From Artocarpus heterophyllus (lineage: Eukaryota; Streptophyta; Magnoliopsida; Rosales; Moraceae): a stretch of DNA of 64,000 nt. The notes beneath the pieces were generated by a model. The model was not told the origin of the DNA, did no database searches, and saw nothing but the letters and a program-made list of their open reading frames with translations. The position numbers and the translations under genes are program-made. This document shows, one piece after another, positions 44,817-55,948 of this stretch (position 1 is the first letter of the stretch; every line of letters begins with the position of its first letter). The stretch is from assembly GCA_025403435.1 (NCBI GenBank), contig CM046349.1:26343953-26407952 (forward strand), in the 5' to 3' direction.

Positions 44817-45756
44817 AAAGAAATTTCGTCCTCGAAATTTCAATTCTAGTAATACTAGTAAAAATTATGATTCCACTATGATTCCAATTCTAAGTCTAAA
44901 CCGTTAATGTTGTTTGTCCTCCAAATTTAAGTTATCGTATCTCCACTTATTTACTTGCATAATAAATCTTACTGCTAAATCCCTCAATGAGAGTATTTCT
45001 GACAAGTTTCAACTTGTAACACCGTATAATAGTCTAAGAATCTGATCAGGCATACATATTGACCATACCATGATTCCAGTCCTTCATTGTCCATGGACTG
45101 TGATTTACAATCACATTTAAGGAGATTGCCAGAGAAATTTTATATACTTCATCTTTAGGTTCCTTTTCCTTTTTGAGTAAGGAAAAGTCAAATATATTTG
45201 ATTTCATACCTCAACTAATAAACTAAAACATAATCATAAAACATATATCACAAACACTTCTATTCAAAACCATACATTAAACTTATTCATAGAGATATTA
45301 AGCGGAATCTCTGGTTGCAAACATACCCGACATATTTTTCATTAAACAGCTATCCTCATGACACAAACATTCAACCCAAATAATATACTCATATTTCATA
45401 TGGAATATCCTCATAACTGACTCTGGTACTTCCACATAATATTAACAGAATATTACACATTACAAACATGATACGGATACGTTTCGAGAGTACAAGGCAC
45501 TCCGTATACCAGCTATCCATATCATGCATGCTTAGAGGATACAAAAACATCGATAAACAAAAGATCGGACCTTAAGAAGGATGCGTTTCGAGAGCATCAA
45601 GTACTCCGTATCCAGCCATCCCGGCATTAGGCTCAATGAATCTAAAAGATTGAACAACGACGTACCACAAGAAACACAGAATACAGGGCAAACGGTTATT
45701 CGCAACACACGAAATACGGACACACATGCCTATATGCCAAAGATAAAACAAAAAGA
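44817..45756 (-). other. Unit 1, region between LOG-like frame and polypurine tract
   Basis: About 940 bp of AT-rich sequence with no recognisable gene. Short frames such as 45532-45723 and the plus-strand frame at 45581-45940 are repeated in all units but show no known content; the latter overlaps the LOG-like gene antisense. It probably serves as 3' untranslated element sequence. Confidence 0.5.
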
Positions 45757-46446
45757 TTACAGATGGAGATTCAAATCAATTGGCCGCTCCCGGCTTTCCC
45801 TTTCCCATTCAAGCTTGGATGTTGCAGTGTCGGATTCTGGATGTATGATTTGCATTTTATCTATCAATTCCTCAACTGTTGAAGCAGTAACAAAGATTTG
45901 TCTCTCCGATTCTGTAGTGATGTTTTCTTCCACAGCGTAATCTAGAAATTTCAAAAGACCGTCATAAAAACCATTTACATTCAGCAGTCCCAAAGGTTTG
46001 GAATAAAAGCCCAACAATTGCCCACAAGCAACTACAAATATTACCTCAAGAGTACCTAGACTACCAGGTAATGCTATAAAAGCATTAGGATTATAGATTA
46101 TGTCTTTAAAATTTTTAGGGATACTCCTGACTCCTTCTCCCTTACCTATGGCTTCCTTATAAAGGTTTCCTTCAACTGGAATATGAGGCCAAATTCTTAC
46201 ATCAGTAGCGTCGCTAGACCTAGCTGCTAGTGCCATATTTACCATCATTTTTATACTACCACCCCCATAGATTATGTTAATCTTCTTGTGTGCTAGGACT
46301 TGCCCTAAGTGATTTGCAGCTTCTAAATAAGCTTTATCTTTTCCAAGGCTGGAACCACAAAAGACACAGACATTCTTTATTTTCTTCGTGGACTGGGAGG
46401 TAGACATATTTGGTTTATAGAAGTGGTTGCTTAATGTCTGCTCCAC
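45757..46446 (-). CDS. LOG-like protein captured in array unit 1 (229 aa, open but altered active site)
   Basis: LOG enzymes release active cytokinin bases from nucleotides in the cytosol and nucleus. The frame covers nearly the whole family length: KNVCVFCGSSLG (residues 24-35), the nucleotide-binding YGGGS (60-64), AFIALPGSLGT (122-132) and KPLGLLNVNGFYDGLLKFL. It is intronless, whereas plant LOG genes normally have several introns, so capture by way of RNA is likely. Key sites are degraded: the family motif PGGxGTxxE reads PGSLGTLEV (127-135), losing a Gly and the catalytic Glu, and the MHxRK segment with its Arg is replaced by IPKNFKD. Catalysis is therefore doubtful. The start could be Met1 or Met14 (MSTSQSTKK). 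Expression would depend on the element's LTR. It lies about 940 bp before the polypurine tract. Confidence 0.75.
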   Translation of the reverse strand: MEQTLSNHFYKPNMSTSQSTKKIKNVCVFCGSSLGKDKAYLEAANHLGQVLAHKKINIIYGGGSIKMMVNMALAARSSDATDVRIWPHIPVEGNLYKEAIGKGEGVRSIPKNFKDIIYNPNAFIALPGSLGTLEVIFVVACGQLLGFYSKPLGLLNVNGFYDGLLKFLDYAVEENITTESERQIFVTASTVEELIDKMQIIHPESDTATSKLEWERESRERPIDLNLHL

Positions 46447-47050
46447 TTAGACTTCGGGTTCTACATGAGATTTTAAAGATGAGAAATATACAAAAAGGGC
46501 TAAAGAGATAGACGAGTAGGTAATGAAAAGGTAATCCAAAGATTTAAACAAAATCTTGTGCGGATAAGAAAGTAAGATAAGGTGATTGATAGTTTATAGA
46601 AAATCTGATTCACTTTTTGAAAAAGATTAGACTCTAATTGTATAACTTTTGACAATTGAGAACAATTTGACAGAAGACCCTCTTGACACAACTGTAGACT
46701 TTTTGACAAATATACACCAAGTCTAGAAATTTAATATAAACGACAAATACTGTAGAACTTTTGAAATTTGAGACACAAATCTTGAAATATCTGGATAAGC
46801 TTTTCAAAATTCAAACATATTACTGTACCGTATGTGACGTGTCTGATAAGATAATATATTTTATTATATATATATTTAAGAAAATCATAAATTAAATAAG
46901 ATATTAACACTTACTGTATCAATCTAATAATCACAATTATTTCAAACACAAAAGCAAATATTCTGAGTAAAAGAAAAACACAAACTGTTGAACATCAGCT
47001 AAAACTGCTTCAAATAAGTAAAGACTAAATAACCTTTATAGAGCGATGAC
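46447..47050 (-). other. Unit 1, spacer between Cys-rich and LOG-like frames
   Basis: About 600 bp of AT-rich DNA. A 69-codon frame (46500-46709) is conserved in units 1 and 2 but broken in unit 3, has no recognised motif, and may be leader or intron-like sequence rather than a gene. Confidence 0.45.
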
Positions 47051-47571
47051 TTATTCCCCATCCAGTTTTCTTATGGCTTGGCAAACAGGATCTAAAATAC
47101 CATATTCCTGAGGCGTTGTCTTTCTGTATAAAATTTAGGCCAGAGTTTAAAAATAGCTCCTTGAACATATCCACTAGGGTGACCGTGGAGAGGAGGATGG
47201 ATGCTATCCAAGTTCTCCTTTGAAAGTCCATCCCTACAAAACCTTATTTTATCCTCTCTATTCGTAGACATATAACCAGGTGAAGTACATTTACCGTTAC
47301 AATTTTGTCTTCCACATTTGTTACAAGTGACCACGATGGCACGAGCTCTTCTTTTCATTGCACTACGACTGGTACCTGTTCCTGGTAAACCGACATCTTG
47401 ACTAAAGTCACTCGGACGGATTTTCCCCTCTATCAACATTCTCACATCACAAGGGATGCCAAAATGCATAAGAATCCACAACCGAGTAATTCTAGCCTTG
47501 TATTTCTTTCTGAGAATCTTTTGGGAGAGTGATGGGAAATACTTTCTCATGTGTTGGTACTTTGGGTCCAT
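47051..47571 (-). pseudogene. Cys-rich basic protein, unit 1 (truncated by frameshift)
   Basis: Same protein as the intact copy in unit 2 (53807-54328). The frame from MDPKYQH stays open for 159 codons and contains the basic run at residues 73-78 and the four Cys (83, 86, 91, 95). Loss of one base near 47093 turns the continuation LDPVCQAIRKL into an early stop, so the last 14 residues are missing. Function unknown. Confidence 0.65.
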
Positions 47572-49140
47572 GATGAGATTAAAGAAGAGTAAATAGAAAG
47601 GAAAAATTAAGATTGTAAGTTGCAGAATCCTAGAATTCCTTCTTCTCTTAGAGGGAAAAAAGAATTTCTAGTGAAAAAGAAGAGGATTTGCGATTTAGAG
47701 AGAAAATAACAAATTAAGAGAGAAAAAGTGAACTCGGAGAAATAAGCTCTTATGCACAGTAAACGTATATGTAAACAATAATTAAACCACTGTATATGAC
47801 ACGTATAGAGACCACGTGGGAGAGACAGTGTGAATCAAACTGATTTAAGATTTGAACTAGGCCCAAATGTTCTAAGTTGAAAATGGTCAGGTTGTTTCGG
47901 GCCTTAACACATTTGGAACGAGTTAAATAACAAACATAAAATTGAAAACCAATTTGTATAAATCTTAAACCCAATTTAAAGCCCACTATAGATAAAGTTA
48001 ATTATGAACAACAAATCTAATTTAACGACAACAAGGATCTTCCTGAATGATCCAGCAACTCAAATAATTTTGTTTTAATCAAAACCTTATTGAACAATGC
48101 ATACACCCATATGTTATTCCTAATACTCAACATCTATCAATGGATTCGTCATCATTGCTACCAAGGGTTTAGAATGTGACTAACCTTGAAATCAATACGA
48201 TTTACGTCTTCCAACATAGACCATATCAATGAACAAAGACACTTGATGTTACTACTTAAGAACATCTACAATCCCCACAATTCTACTTATACAATATCGA
48301 ATTTCCTCATATAACAAAACCGTAGGTAACCAAAAGATTCACATCTAAACATCTAAAACTTAAACATTTTATTGTAATTATCCAAAATTATTATAAGTGC
48401 CTTAAGTATTATGATTTACTTAAGGAAACTCCTATTGATCATTTTTCTATTGCATCTATATATAAAGATTCACTGATACACTTAAATACAATGTACGTAA
48501 CAAAATATTCCAACTTTGAGATTCATGCATTCTTAGCCTTTACACAGTCTCAACAGACCAAAAGTCTAACAGTTTATCTCTCTCAAGATTCAATACCATA
48601 GGTTCCCAACTTATATCATATTCCTCAAATAAATAGAACTTTCAAGAAAAGTTATTGACACTTATGTGCTCCATCGAATCCACACATAATCATTACTTAG
48701 GTTTGAATCAATTACGAAAAAATTTGGCATATCTATGTCAAACTTTAAAATCAATAAATCAAGCCTTATATTTCTTATTGTTTTTCACGAGACAAAAGGC
48801 TCTTAAATCCTCGTATCTATACGAATTTCTCATCGTTTATACGAATTAGATATGCTTATAGATCCTAATACTATACGAATCTCTCATAAGCATTCTACTT
48901 ATAAACTCATTCCATATAATTATCATTCCCTTATAACTATTAATACTTTCCTTCTATATAATTATTGTACTCATATAACCATAAGTATTTTCATTCTATG
49001 GCCTTTCCATGTTACATCCTTCTAGACTGTATAAATCAATGTGAAGGTTCATTTTGATGATGACAATGAAAATTCAGCTTCAAAACCATCTCAAAAATAT
49101 ATTTTTTAAAGTGGTGCTACACTCCCTAGGTTAACCGAAC
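47572..49140 (-). other. Unit 1, 5' leader of the element
   Basis: About 1.57 kb between PBS and the Cys-rich frame. AT-rich, with several TATACGAAT phrases (48816-48890). No gene is supported; frames at 47750-47986 and 48655-48849 are unrecognised. This is where gag would start in an autonomous element, and none is visible. Confidence 0.55.
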
Positions 49141-49156
49141 CTAGGCTCTGATACCA
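49141..49156 (-). other. Primer binding site, array unit 1
   Basis: On the minus strand TGGTATCAGAGCCTAG lies seven bases after the end of LTR 2 (GGGGCGTTACA). It is of the initiator-Met-tRNA type, shows that LTR 2 is the 5' LTR of unit 1, and is identical in units 2 and 3. Confidence 0.88.
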
Positions 49157-49163
49157 AAAATTC

Positions 49164-51556
49164 TGTAACGCCCCTATATGGGGGTTAACAGTTTTTAATG
49201 AGATAAAATAAAAATAAATAATAAAAGTAAAACCTTAAAAATAAAATTTGCCCGGGACTTAAATGAAAACTCTCAACTCAAAAATAAAAATATAAACGAT
49301 AAATAAACCACAGTTTTAATGTAGCACCTTAAATTTAATAATATAAACTGTTGTCATCATCATTTTAACCCTCAACACATTGTAATACAGTCACAGAAAG
49401 TAACAATTGATGCTTACATTATCATGAAGAACATTCTTACAATTGAAGCAGTCCCAATGTAATATAGTTACATCACTTCCTCAACTATATTTCTCGTAGC
49501 CACCTCACACTTAGTGAGTCCTGAAAAGATAAAAATATAAGGGAATGAGCGACACTATGCTCAGTAGAGAAAGCCATTACTCACCTTTAGGTTTTTATCA
49601 TTACCACATTAAAACCTGCATGGTTAGTAAGTTACATCATATTCCAGATTATGAGGTTTATTATGATCACATCTTATGGATACCGTAGTTAATCATTACC
49701 AAGTGTCATAATTACACATTTATACAAATATTACCAATCATCATTGTTCCTAGGTATCTATGTTAAATTGAGTATCACTCAACTCATCAAAACCCAAATG
49801 GGCGCACTTGATCACCCTATAAACATTCCAAGGGTGTTCCGGTGAGGGGACATCAAGCCCCGAGTCCTCACCAAGTCGATTCCTGTACAGTGTATTCTGG
49901 GACTTTCAACCCAAGGAAGCGTCATCACCTTCCCCCTATTTTACCTTTTAGGGTATTCATGCCCAAGGATGTAACTGTCGTCCTCTTCATGTCTCACCAT
50001 TTCTCTATATTAAATCATTATTAATAGAGTTAATTTTCCTAACCATGCTTCTCAATTTATAACATGTGTCAATTCATTATGTTCCTCGCCGTACAATACA
50101 AGACGAGTCCATGTCATAATTTCATATGTGATACTCATATAATATTAGTTCAACATAGATATATATATTGCAGCAAAACAATCAATTTTAATTCTATAAA
50201 AACCTCACAAAAGATGAGTAATAGAATCCCTACCTTTCAAGCTTATCAACAGTCTCTTAATCCTGGAATCAATTAACGTTAGCTCCATACTCCCTTGATC
50301 TTGAACTCCAAGCAAAACAGATCCAGTTGTATCTCGCTGTATCTACGAAGCATCCTCTGTAGTGCTCCTCGAGCGACTATGAATGGCTAGGAATGCTTCC
50401 TGGAGATCATACATTCTTGAAAACGTCATTCTGGACTCCGATACTGCTGTTTGAATCGCCTCGATTCGCGTGCAGTCGGTACCGGATGATTTTTATCGGA
50501 GTGGAATTTGCTCGAACGGAGGTCACCATTGCATCCAGAGCATCGAAACGAGTCAGGAGGCGGTCTCGGATCTTCGATCGGAGGTCCGGATCACAAAATT
50601 CCAATTTAGCCTTTGACTGGCCGTTGACCGGCGTTGACCACCGTTGACCGGCGTTGACCGACTTTGACCATCGTTGACCGGCGTCAATCGGGGTCCGTTG
50701 GCAGCTGGGCTCGGGCCTACCCCCCCTAAATCGACCCTTCTGAGTCCAATGGCGGGGTCAATTTCACCCAATTCTGCCTCTAACATAGCGGGTCGTGAAG
50801 TACAACGTCGGTAGAAATGGATGAGCTCCGATCTTGATTCTCCGACGATGGAAACCTGAAATTGGCTGAGGGCTTTTGCTACCCATCCTCCTATGAGCAT
50901 TTCCCCTCATCCAATTTGAAGAAACGTGGCTGGGAAGAGCCAAAACGGAGGCTCCCGCGGCGGTTGACGGCGGCGTTGGCCGTTCTCCGGCGAAACCGGC
51001 TCCTTCCGTGCAATTGATGGAGGGGTTTTACTCCCCTTGATCCTCTGAACTCATTGGGAGGGGTGGTGTCAGTCACCTCCTCCGGCAAGGCGGAGTTCCA
51101 CCATGGGGGCGGCGGTGCACGGCGGCAATAGGCGGGCGGAGCAATCCGGCGGTTGTTGAGCTGCCACCAAGGGTGGGTTTTGTTCCTCTCATCACGGTGG
51201 TCGTGTAGGAACAAGAATCACGTCGATCGGACGTCGGACGGCGAAGATATCTCGTCGGAAAGAAATGGGTTTTGCCGCCACTTTGGGCGGCGCGTGTGGT
51301 CTCCTCCGGCGGCGTTTTGGGCGGCGCGGCACCTCGTTGGACTCAGCTCGTCGAGAGCTTTCCATTGGTGCGGGAGGTGTCGAAAACGGATGCCGAAATC
51401 TCAAACGATCTTTGAGGAGAGAGAGAGAATTTTTTAGAGAGAGAAAGTAGAGAGAGAGAGTTTCGAATTATGAGAGATTTTCTGATTTTTTTTTATATAT
51501 ATACTAAAAATTAATCTAATTACCTTAATACCCTTAGGGGAATAACGGGTGTCACA
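49164..51556 (-). mobile_element. Array LTR 2 (2393 bp), shared between units 1 and 2
   Basis: Same termini as LTR 1. It acts as 5' LTR for unit 1 (PBS on its left) and as 3' LTR for unit 2 (polypurine tract on its right), so a single LTR joins two internal regions. It shares variants with LTR 3 and not with LTRs 1 and 4: TACATCACTTCC, ACATGTGTCAATT, TGTGATACTC, GAAGCATCC. It carries the longer TTGACC cluster. Confidence 0.88.
50611..50684 (+). promoter_or_regulatory. W-box-like TTGACC cluster, LTR 2
   Basis: Seven TTGAC cores in about 75 bp, mostly spaced about 10 bp (GTTGACCGGC, GTTGACCACC, CTTTGACCATC and so on). TTGAC is the core of the WRKY-bound W-box. In element sense the cluster lies some 870 bp downstream of the candidate TATA box, so it would be inside the transcribed LTR. 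Function is inference. Confidence 0.5.
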
Positions 51557-51570
51557 GCTCTACCCCCCTT
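51557..51570 (-). other. Polypurine tract, array unit 2
   Basis: AAGGGGGGTAGAGC on the minus strand beside LTR 2, identical to unit 1. Confidence 0.85.
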
Positions 51571-52510
51571 AAAGAAATTTCGTCCTCGAAATTTCAATTC
51601 TAGTAATACTAGTAAAAATTATGATTCCACTATGATTCCAATTCTAAGTCTAAACCGTTAATGTTGTTTGTCCTCCAAATTTAAGTTATCGTATCTCCAC
51701 TCATTTACTTGCATAATAAATCTTACTCCTAAATCCCTCAATGAGAGTATTTCTGACAAGTTTCAACTTGTAACACCGTATAATAGTCTAAGAATCTGAT
51801 CAGGCATACATATTGACCATACCATGATTCCAGTCCTTCATTGTCCATGGACTGTGATTTACAATCACATTTAAGGAGATTGCTAGAGAAATTTTATATA
51901 CTTCATCTTTAGGTTCCTTTTCCTTTTTGAGTAAGGAAAAGTCAAATATATTTGATTTCATACCTCAACTAATAAACTAAAACATAATCATAAAACATAT
52001 ATCACAAACACTTCTATTCAAAACCATACATTAAACTTATTCATAGAGATATTAAGCGGAATCTCTGGTTGCAAACATACCCGACATATTTTTCATTAAA
52101 CAGCTATCCTCATGACACAAACATTCAACCCAAATAATATACTCATATTTCATATGGAATATCCTCATAACTGACTCTGGTACTTCCACATAATATTAAC
52201 AGAATATTACACATTACAAACATGATACGGATACGTTTCGAGAGTACAAGGCACTCCGTATACCAGCTATCCATATCATGCATGCTTAGAGGATACAAAA
52301 ACATCGATAAACAAAAGATCGGACCTTAAGAAGGATGCGTTTCGAGAGCATCAAGTACTCCGTATCCAGCCATCCCGGCATTAGGCTCAATGAATCTAAA
52401 AGATTGAACAACGACGTACCACAAGAAACACAGAATACAAGGCAAACGGTTATTCGCAACACACGAAATACGGACACACATGCCTATATGCCAAAGATAA
52501 AACAAAAAGA
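51571..52510 (-). other. Unit 2, region between LOG-like frame and polypurine tract
   Basis: Counterpart of 44817-45756 with scattered substitutions. No gene is recognised. Confidence 0.5.
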
Positions 52511-53202
52511 TTACAGATGGAGATTCAAATCAATTGGCCGCTCCCGGCTTTCCCTTTCCCATTCAAGCTTGGATGTTGCAGTGTCGGATTCTGGATGTAT
52601 GATTTGCATTTTATCTATCAATTCCTCAAGCTGTTGAAGCAGTAACAAAGATTTGTCTCTCCGATTCTGTAGTGATGTTTTCTTCCACAGCGTAATCTAG
52701 AAATTTCAAAAGACCGTCATAAAAACCATTTACATTCAGCAGTCCCAAAGGTTTGGAATAAAAGCCCAACAATTGCCCACAAGCAACTACAAATATTTCC
52801 TCAAGAGTACCTAGACCTACCAGGTAATGCTATAAAAGCATCAGAATTATAGATTATGTCTTTAAAATTTTTAGGGATACTCCTGACTCCTTCTCCCTTA
52901 CCTATGGCTTCCTTATAAAGGTTTCCTTCAACTGGAATATGAGGCCAAATTCTTACATCAGTAGCGTCGCTAGACCTAGCTGCTAGTGCCATATTTACCA
53001 TCATTTTTATACTACCACCCCCATAGATTATGTTAATCTTCTTGTGTGCTAGGACTTGCCCTAAGTGATTTGCAGCTTCTAAATAAGCTTTATCTTTTCC
53101 AAGGCTGGAACCACAAAAGACACAGACATTCTTTATTTTCTTCGTGGACTGGGAGGTAGACATATTTGGTTTATAGAAGTGGTTGCTTAATGTCTGCTCC
53201 AC
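52511..53202 (-). pseudogene. LOG-like gene, unit 2 (two single-base insertions)
   Basis: Same sequence as the unit 1 LOG-like gene but two bases longer: an extra base near 52815 (CTAGACCTACC against CTAGACTACC) ends the first frame after AFIALPG, and another near 52629 (CTCAAGCTG against CTCAACTG) shifts the tail. Unlike unit 1, the underlying motif would read PGSLGTLEE, keeping the catalytic Glu; the Gly-to-Ser change is shared. The insertions may be real or sequencing errors. Confidence 0.75.
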
Positions 53203-53806
53203 TTAGACTTCGGGTTCTACATGAGATTTTAAAGATGAGAAATATACAAAAAGGGCTAAAGAGATAGACGAGTAGGTAATGAAAAGGTAATCCAAAGATT
53301 TAAACAAAATCTTGTGCGGATAAGAAAGTAAGATAAGGTGATTGATAGTTTACAGAAAATCTGATTCACTTTTTGAAAAAGATTAGACTCTAATTGTATA
53401 ACTTTTGACAATTGAGAACAATTTGACAGAAGACCCTCTTGACACAACTGTAGACTTTTTGACAAATATACACCAAGTCTAGAAATTTAATATAAACGAC
53501 AAATACTGTAGAACTTTTGAAATTTGAGACACAAATCTTGAAATATATGGATAAGCTTTTCAAAATTCAAACATATTACTGTACCGTATGTGACGTGTCT
53601 GATAAGATAATATATTTTATTATATATATATTTAAGAAAATCATAAATTAAATAAGATATTAACACTTACTGTATCAATCTAATAATCACAATTATTTCA
53701 AACACAAAAGCAAATATTCTGAGTAAAAGAAAAACACAAACTGTTGAACATCAGCTAAAACTGCTTCAAATAAGTAAAGACTAAATAACCTTTATAGAGC
53801 GATGAC
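53203..53806 (-). other. Unit 2, spacer between Cys-rich and LOG-like frames
   Basis: Counterpart of 46447-47050. AT-rich, with the same 69-codon unrecognised frame at 53256-53465. Confidence 0.45.
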
Positions 53807-54328
53807 TTATTCCCCATCCAGTTTTCTTATGGCTTGGCAAACAGGATCTAGAAATACCATATTCCTGAGGCGTTGTCTTTCTGTATAAAATTTAGGCCAG
53901 AGTTTAAAAATAGCTCCTTGAACATATCCACTAGGGTGACCGTGGAGAGGAGGATGGATGCTATCCAAGTTCTCCTTTGAAAGTCCATCCCTACAAAACC
54001 TTATTTTATCCTCTCTATTCGTAGACATATAACCAGGTGAAGTACATTTACCGTTACAATTTTGTCTTCCACATTTGTTACAAGTGACCACGATGGCACG
54101 AGCTCTTCTTTTCATTGCACTACGACTGGTACCTGTTCCTGGTAAACCGACATCTTGACTAAAGTCACTCGGACGGATTTTCCCCTCTATCAACATTCTC
54201 ACATCACAAGGGATGCCAAAATGCATAAGAATCCACAACCGAGTAATTCTAGCCTTGTATTTCTTTCTGAGAATCTTTTGGGAGAGTGATGGGAAATACT
54301 TTCTCATGTGTTGGTACTTTGGGTCCAT
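53807..54328 (-). CDS. Unrecognised Cys-rich basic protein (173 aa), intact copy
   Basis: I do not recognise this protein. It is the first frame downstream of the PBS in element sense. It has a basic N-terminal half (KILRKKYKARITR, residues 18-30), a Gly/Ser/Thr linker (GLPGTGTSRS, 61-70), a basic run MKRRARA (72-78), then four Cys as CX2CX4CX3C at 83, 86, 91 and 95 (CNKCGRQNCNGKC), which could bind zinc. The tail is neutral and ends RKLDGE. The Cys spacing is not the CX2CX4HX4C knuckle of retrotransposon gag. The order basic run then Cys cluster resembles the Cys-rich nucleic-acid-binding proteins of carlaviruses, but this is a weak visual likeness. Nucleic-acid binding is inferred. Single-base lesions disable the copies in units 1 and 3; this one is open end to end. 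The start is the first Met of the conserved frame. Confidence 0.6.
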   Translation of the reverse strand: MDPKYQHMRKYFPSLSQKILRKKYKARITRLWILMHFGIPCDVRMLIEGKIRPSDFSQDVGLPGTGTSRSAMKRRARAIVVTCNKCGRQNCNGKCTSPGYMSTNREDKIRFCRDGLSKENLDSIHPPLHGHPSGYVQGAIFKLWPKFYTERQRLRNMVFLDPVCQAIRKLDGE

Positions 54329-55925
54329 GATGAGATGAAAGAAGAGTAAATAGAAAGGAAAAATTAAGATTGTAAGTTGTAGAATCCTAGAATTCCTTCT
54401 TCTCTTAGAGGAAAAGAAGAATTTCTAAGTGAAAAAGAAGAGGATTTGCGATTTAGAGAGAAAATAACAAATTAAGAGAGAAAAAGTGAACTCGGAGAAA
54501 TAAGCTCTTATGCACAGTAAACGTATATGTAAACAATAATTAAACCACTGTATATGACACGTATAGAGACCACGTGGGAGAGACAGTGTGAATCAAACTG
54601 ATTTAAGATTTGAACTAGGCCCAAATGTTCTAAGTTGAAAATGGTCAGGTTGTTTCGGGCCTTAACACATTTAGAACGAGTTAAATAACAAACATAAAAT
54701 TGAAAACCAATTTGTATAAATCTTAAACCCAATTCAAAGCCCACTATAGATAAGTTAACTATGAACAACAAATCTAATTTAACGACAACAAGGATCTTCC
54801 TGAATGATATTTAAAATCATTTCATAACAACATAATCTTCCAGCAACTCAATAATTTTGTTTTAATCAAAACCTTATTGAACAATGCATACACTCATATG
54901 TTATTCATAATACTCAACATCTATCAATGGATTCATCATCATTACTACCAAGGGTTTAGAATGTGACTAACCTTGAAATCAATACGATTTACGTCTTCCA
55001 ACATAGACCATATCAATGAACAAAGACACTTGATGTTACTACTTAAGAACATCTACAATCCCCACAATTCTACTTATACAATATCTAATTTCCTCATATA
55101 ACAAAACCGTAGGTAACCAAAAGATTCACATCAAAATATCTAAAACTTAAACATTTTATCGTAATTATCCAAAATTATTATAAATGCCTTAAGTATTATG
55201 ATTTACTTAAGGAAACTCCTATTGATCATTTTTCTATTGCATCTATATATAAAGATTCACTGATACACTTAAATACAATGTACGTAACAAAATATTCCAA
55301 TTTTGAGATTCATGCATTCTAGACTTTACACAGTCTCAACAGACCAAAAGTCTAACATTTATCTCTCTCAAGATTCAATACCATGATTCCCAACTTATAT
55401 CATATTCCTCAAATAAATAGAACTTTCAAGAAAAGTTATTGACACTTATGTGCTCCATCGAATCCACACATAATCATTACTTAGGTTTGAATCAATTACG
55501 AAAAATTTGGCATATCTATGTCAAACTTTAAAATCAATAAATCAAGCCTTATATTTCTTATTGTTTTTCACGAGACAAAAGGCTCTTAAATCCTCGTATC
55601 TATACGAATTTCTCATCGTTTATACGAATTAGATATGCTTATAGATCCTAATACTTATACGAATCTCTCATAAGCATTCTACTTATAAACTCATTCCATA
55701 TAATTATCATTCCCTTATAACTATTAATACTTTCCTTCTATATAATTATTGTACTCATATAACCATTAAGTATTTTCATTCTATGGCCTTTCCATGTTAC
55801 ATCCTTCTAGACTGTATAAATCAATGTGAAGGTTCATTTTGATGATGACAATGAAAATTCAGCTTCAAAACCATCTCAAAAATATATTTTTTAAAGTGGT
55901 GCTACACTCCCTAGGTTAACCGAAC
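54329..55925 (-). other. Unit 2, 5' leader of the element
   Basis: Counterpart of 47572-49140. It differs by an extra block of about 26-40 bp near 54808-54842 (ATATTTAAAATCATTTC...) absent from units 1 and 3, and by several private substitutions. No gene is supported. Confidence 0.5.
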
Positions 55926-55941
55926 CTAGGCTCTGATACCA
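55926..55941 (-). other. Primer binding site, array unit 2
   Basis: TGGTATCAGAGCCTAG on the minus strand, seven bases after the end of LTR 3. Confidence 0.88.
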
Positions 55942-55948
55942 AAAATTC

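Noticed and set aside
45581..45940. 119-codon plus-strand frame repeated in the array units (59126-59485 also)
   Set aside because: It is mostly antisense to the LOG-like gene and has no recognisable content.
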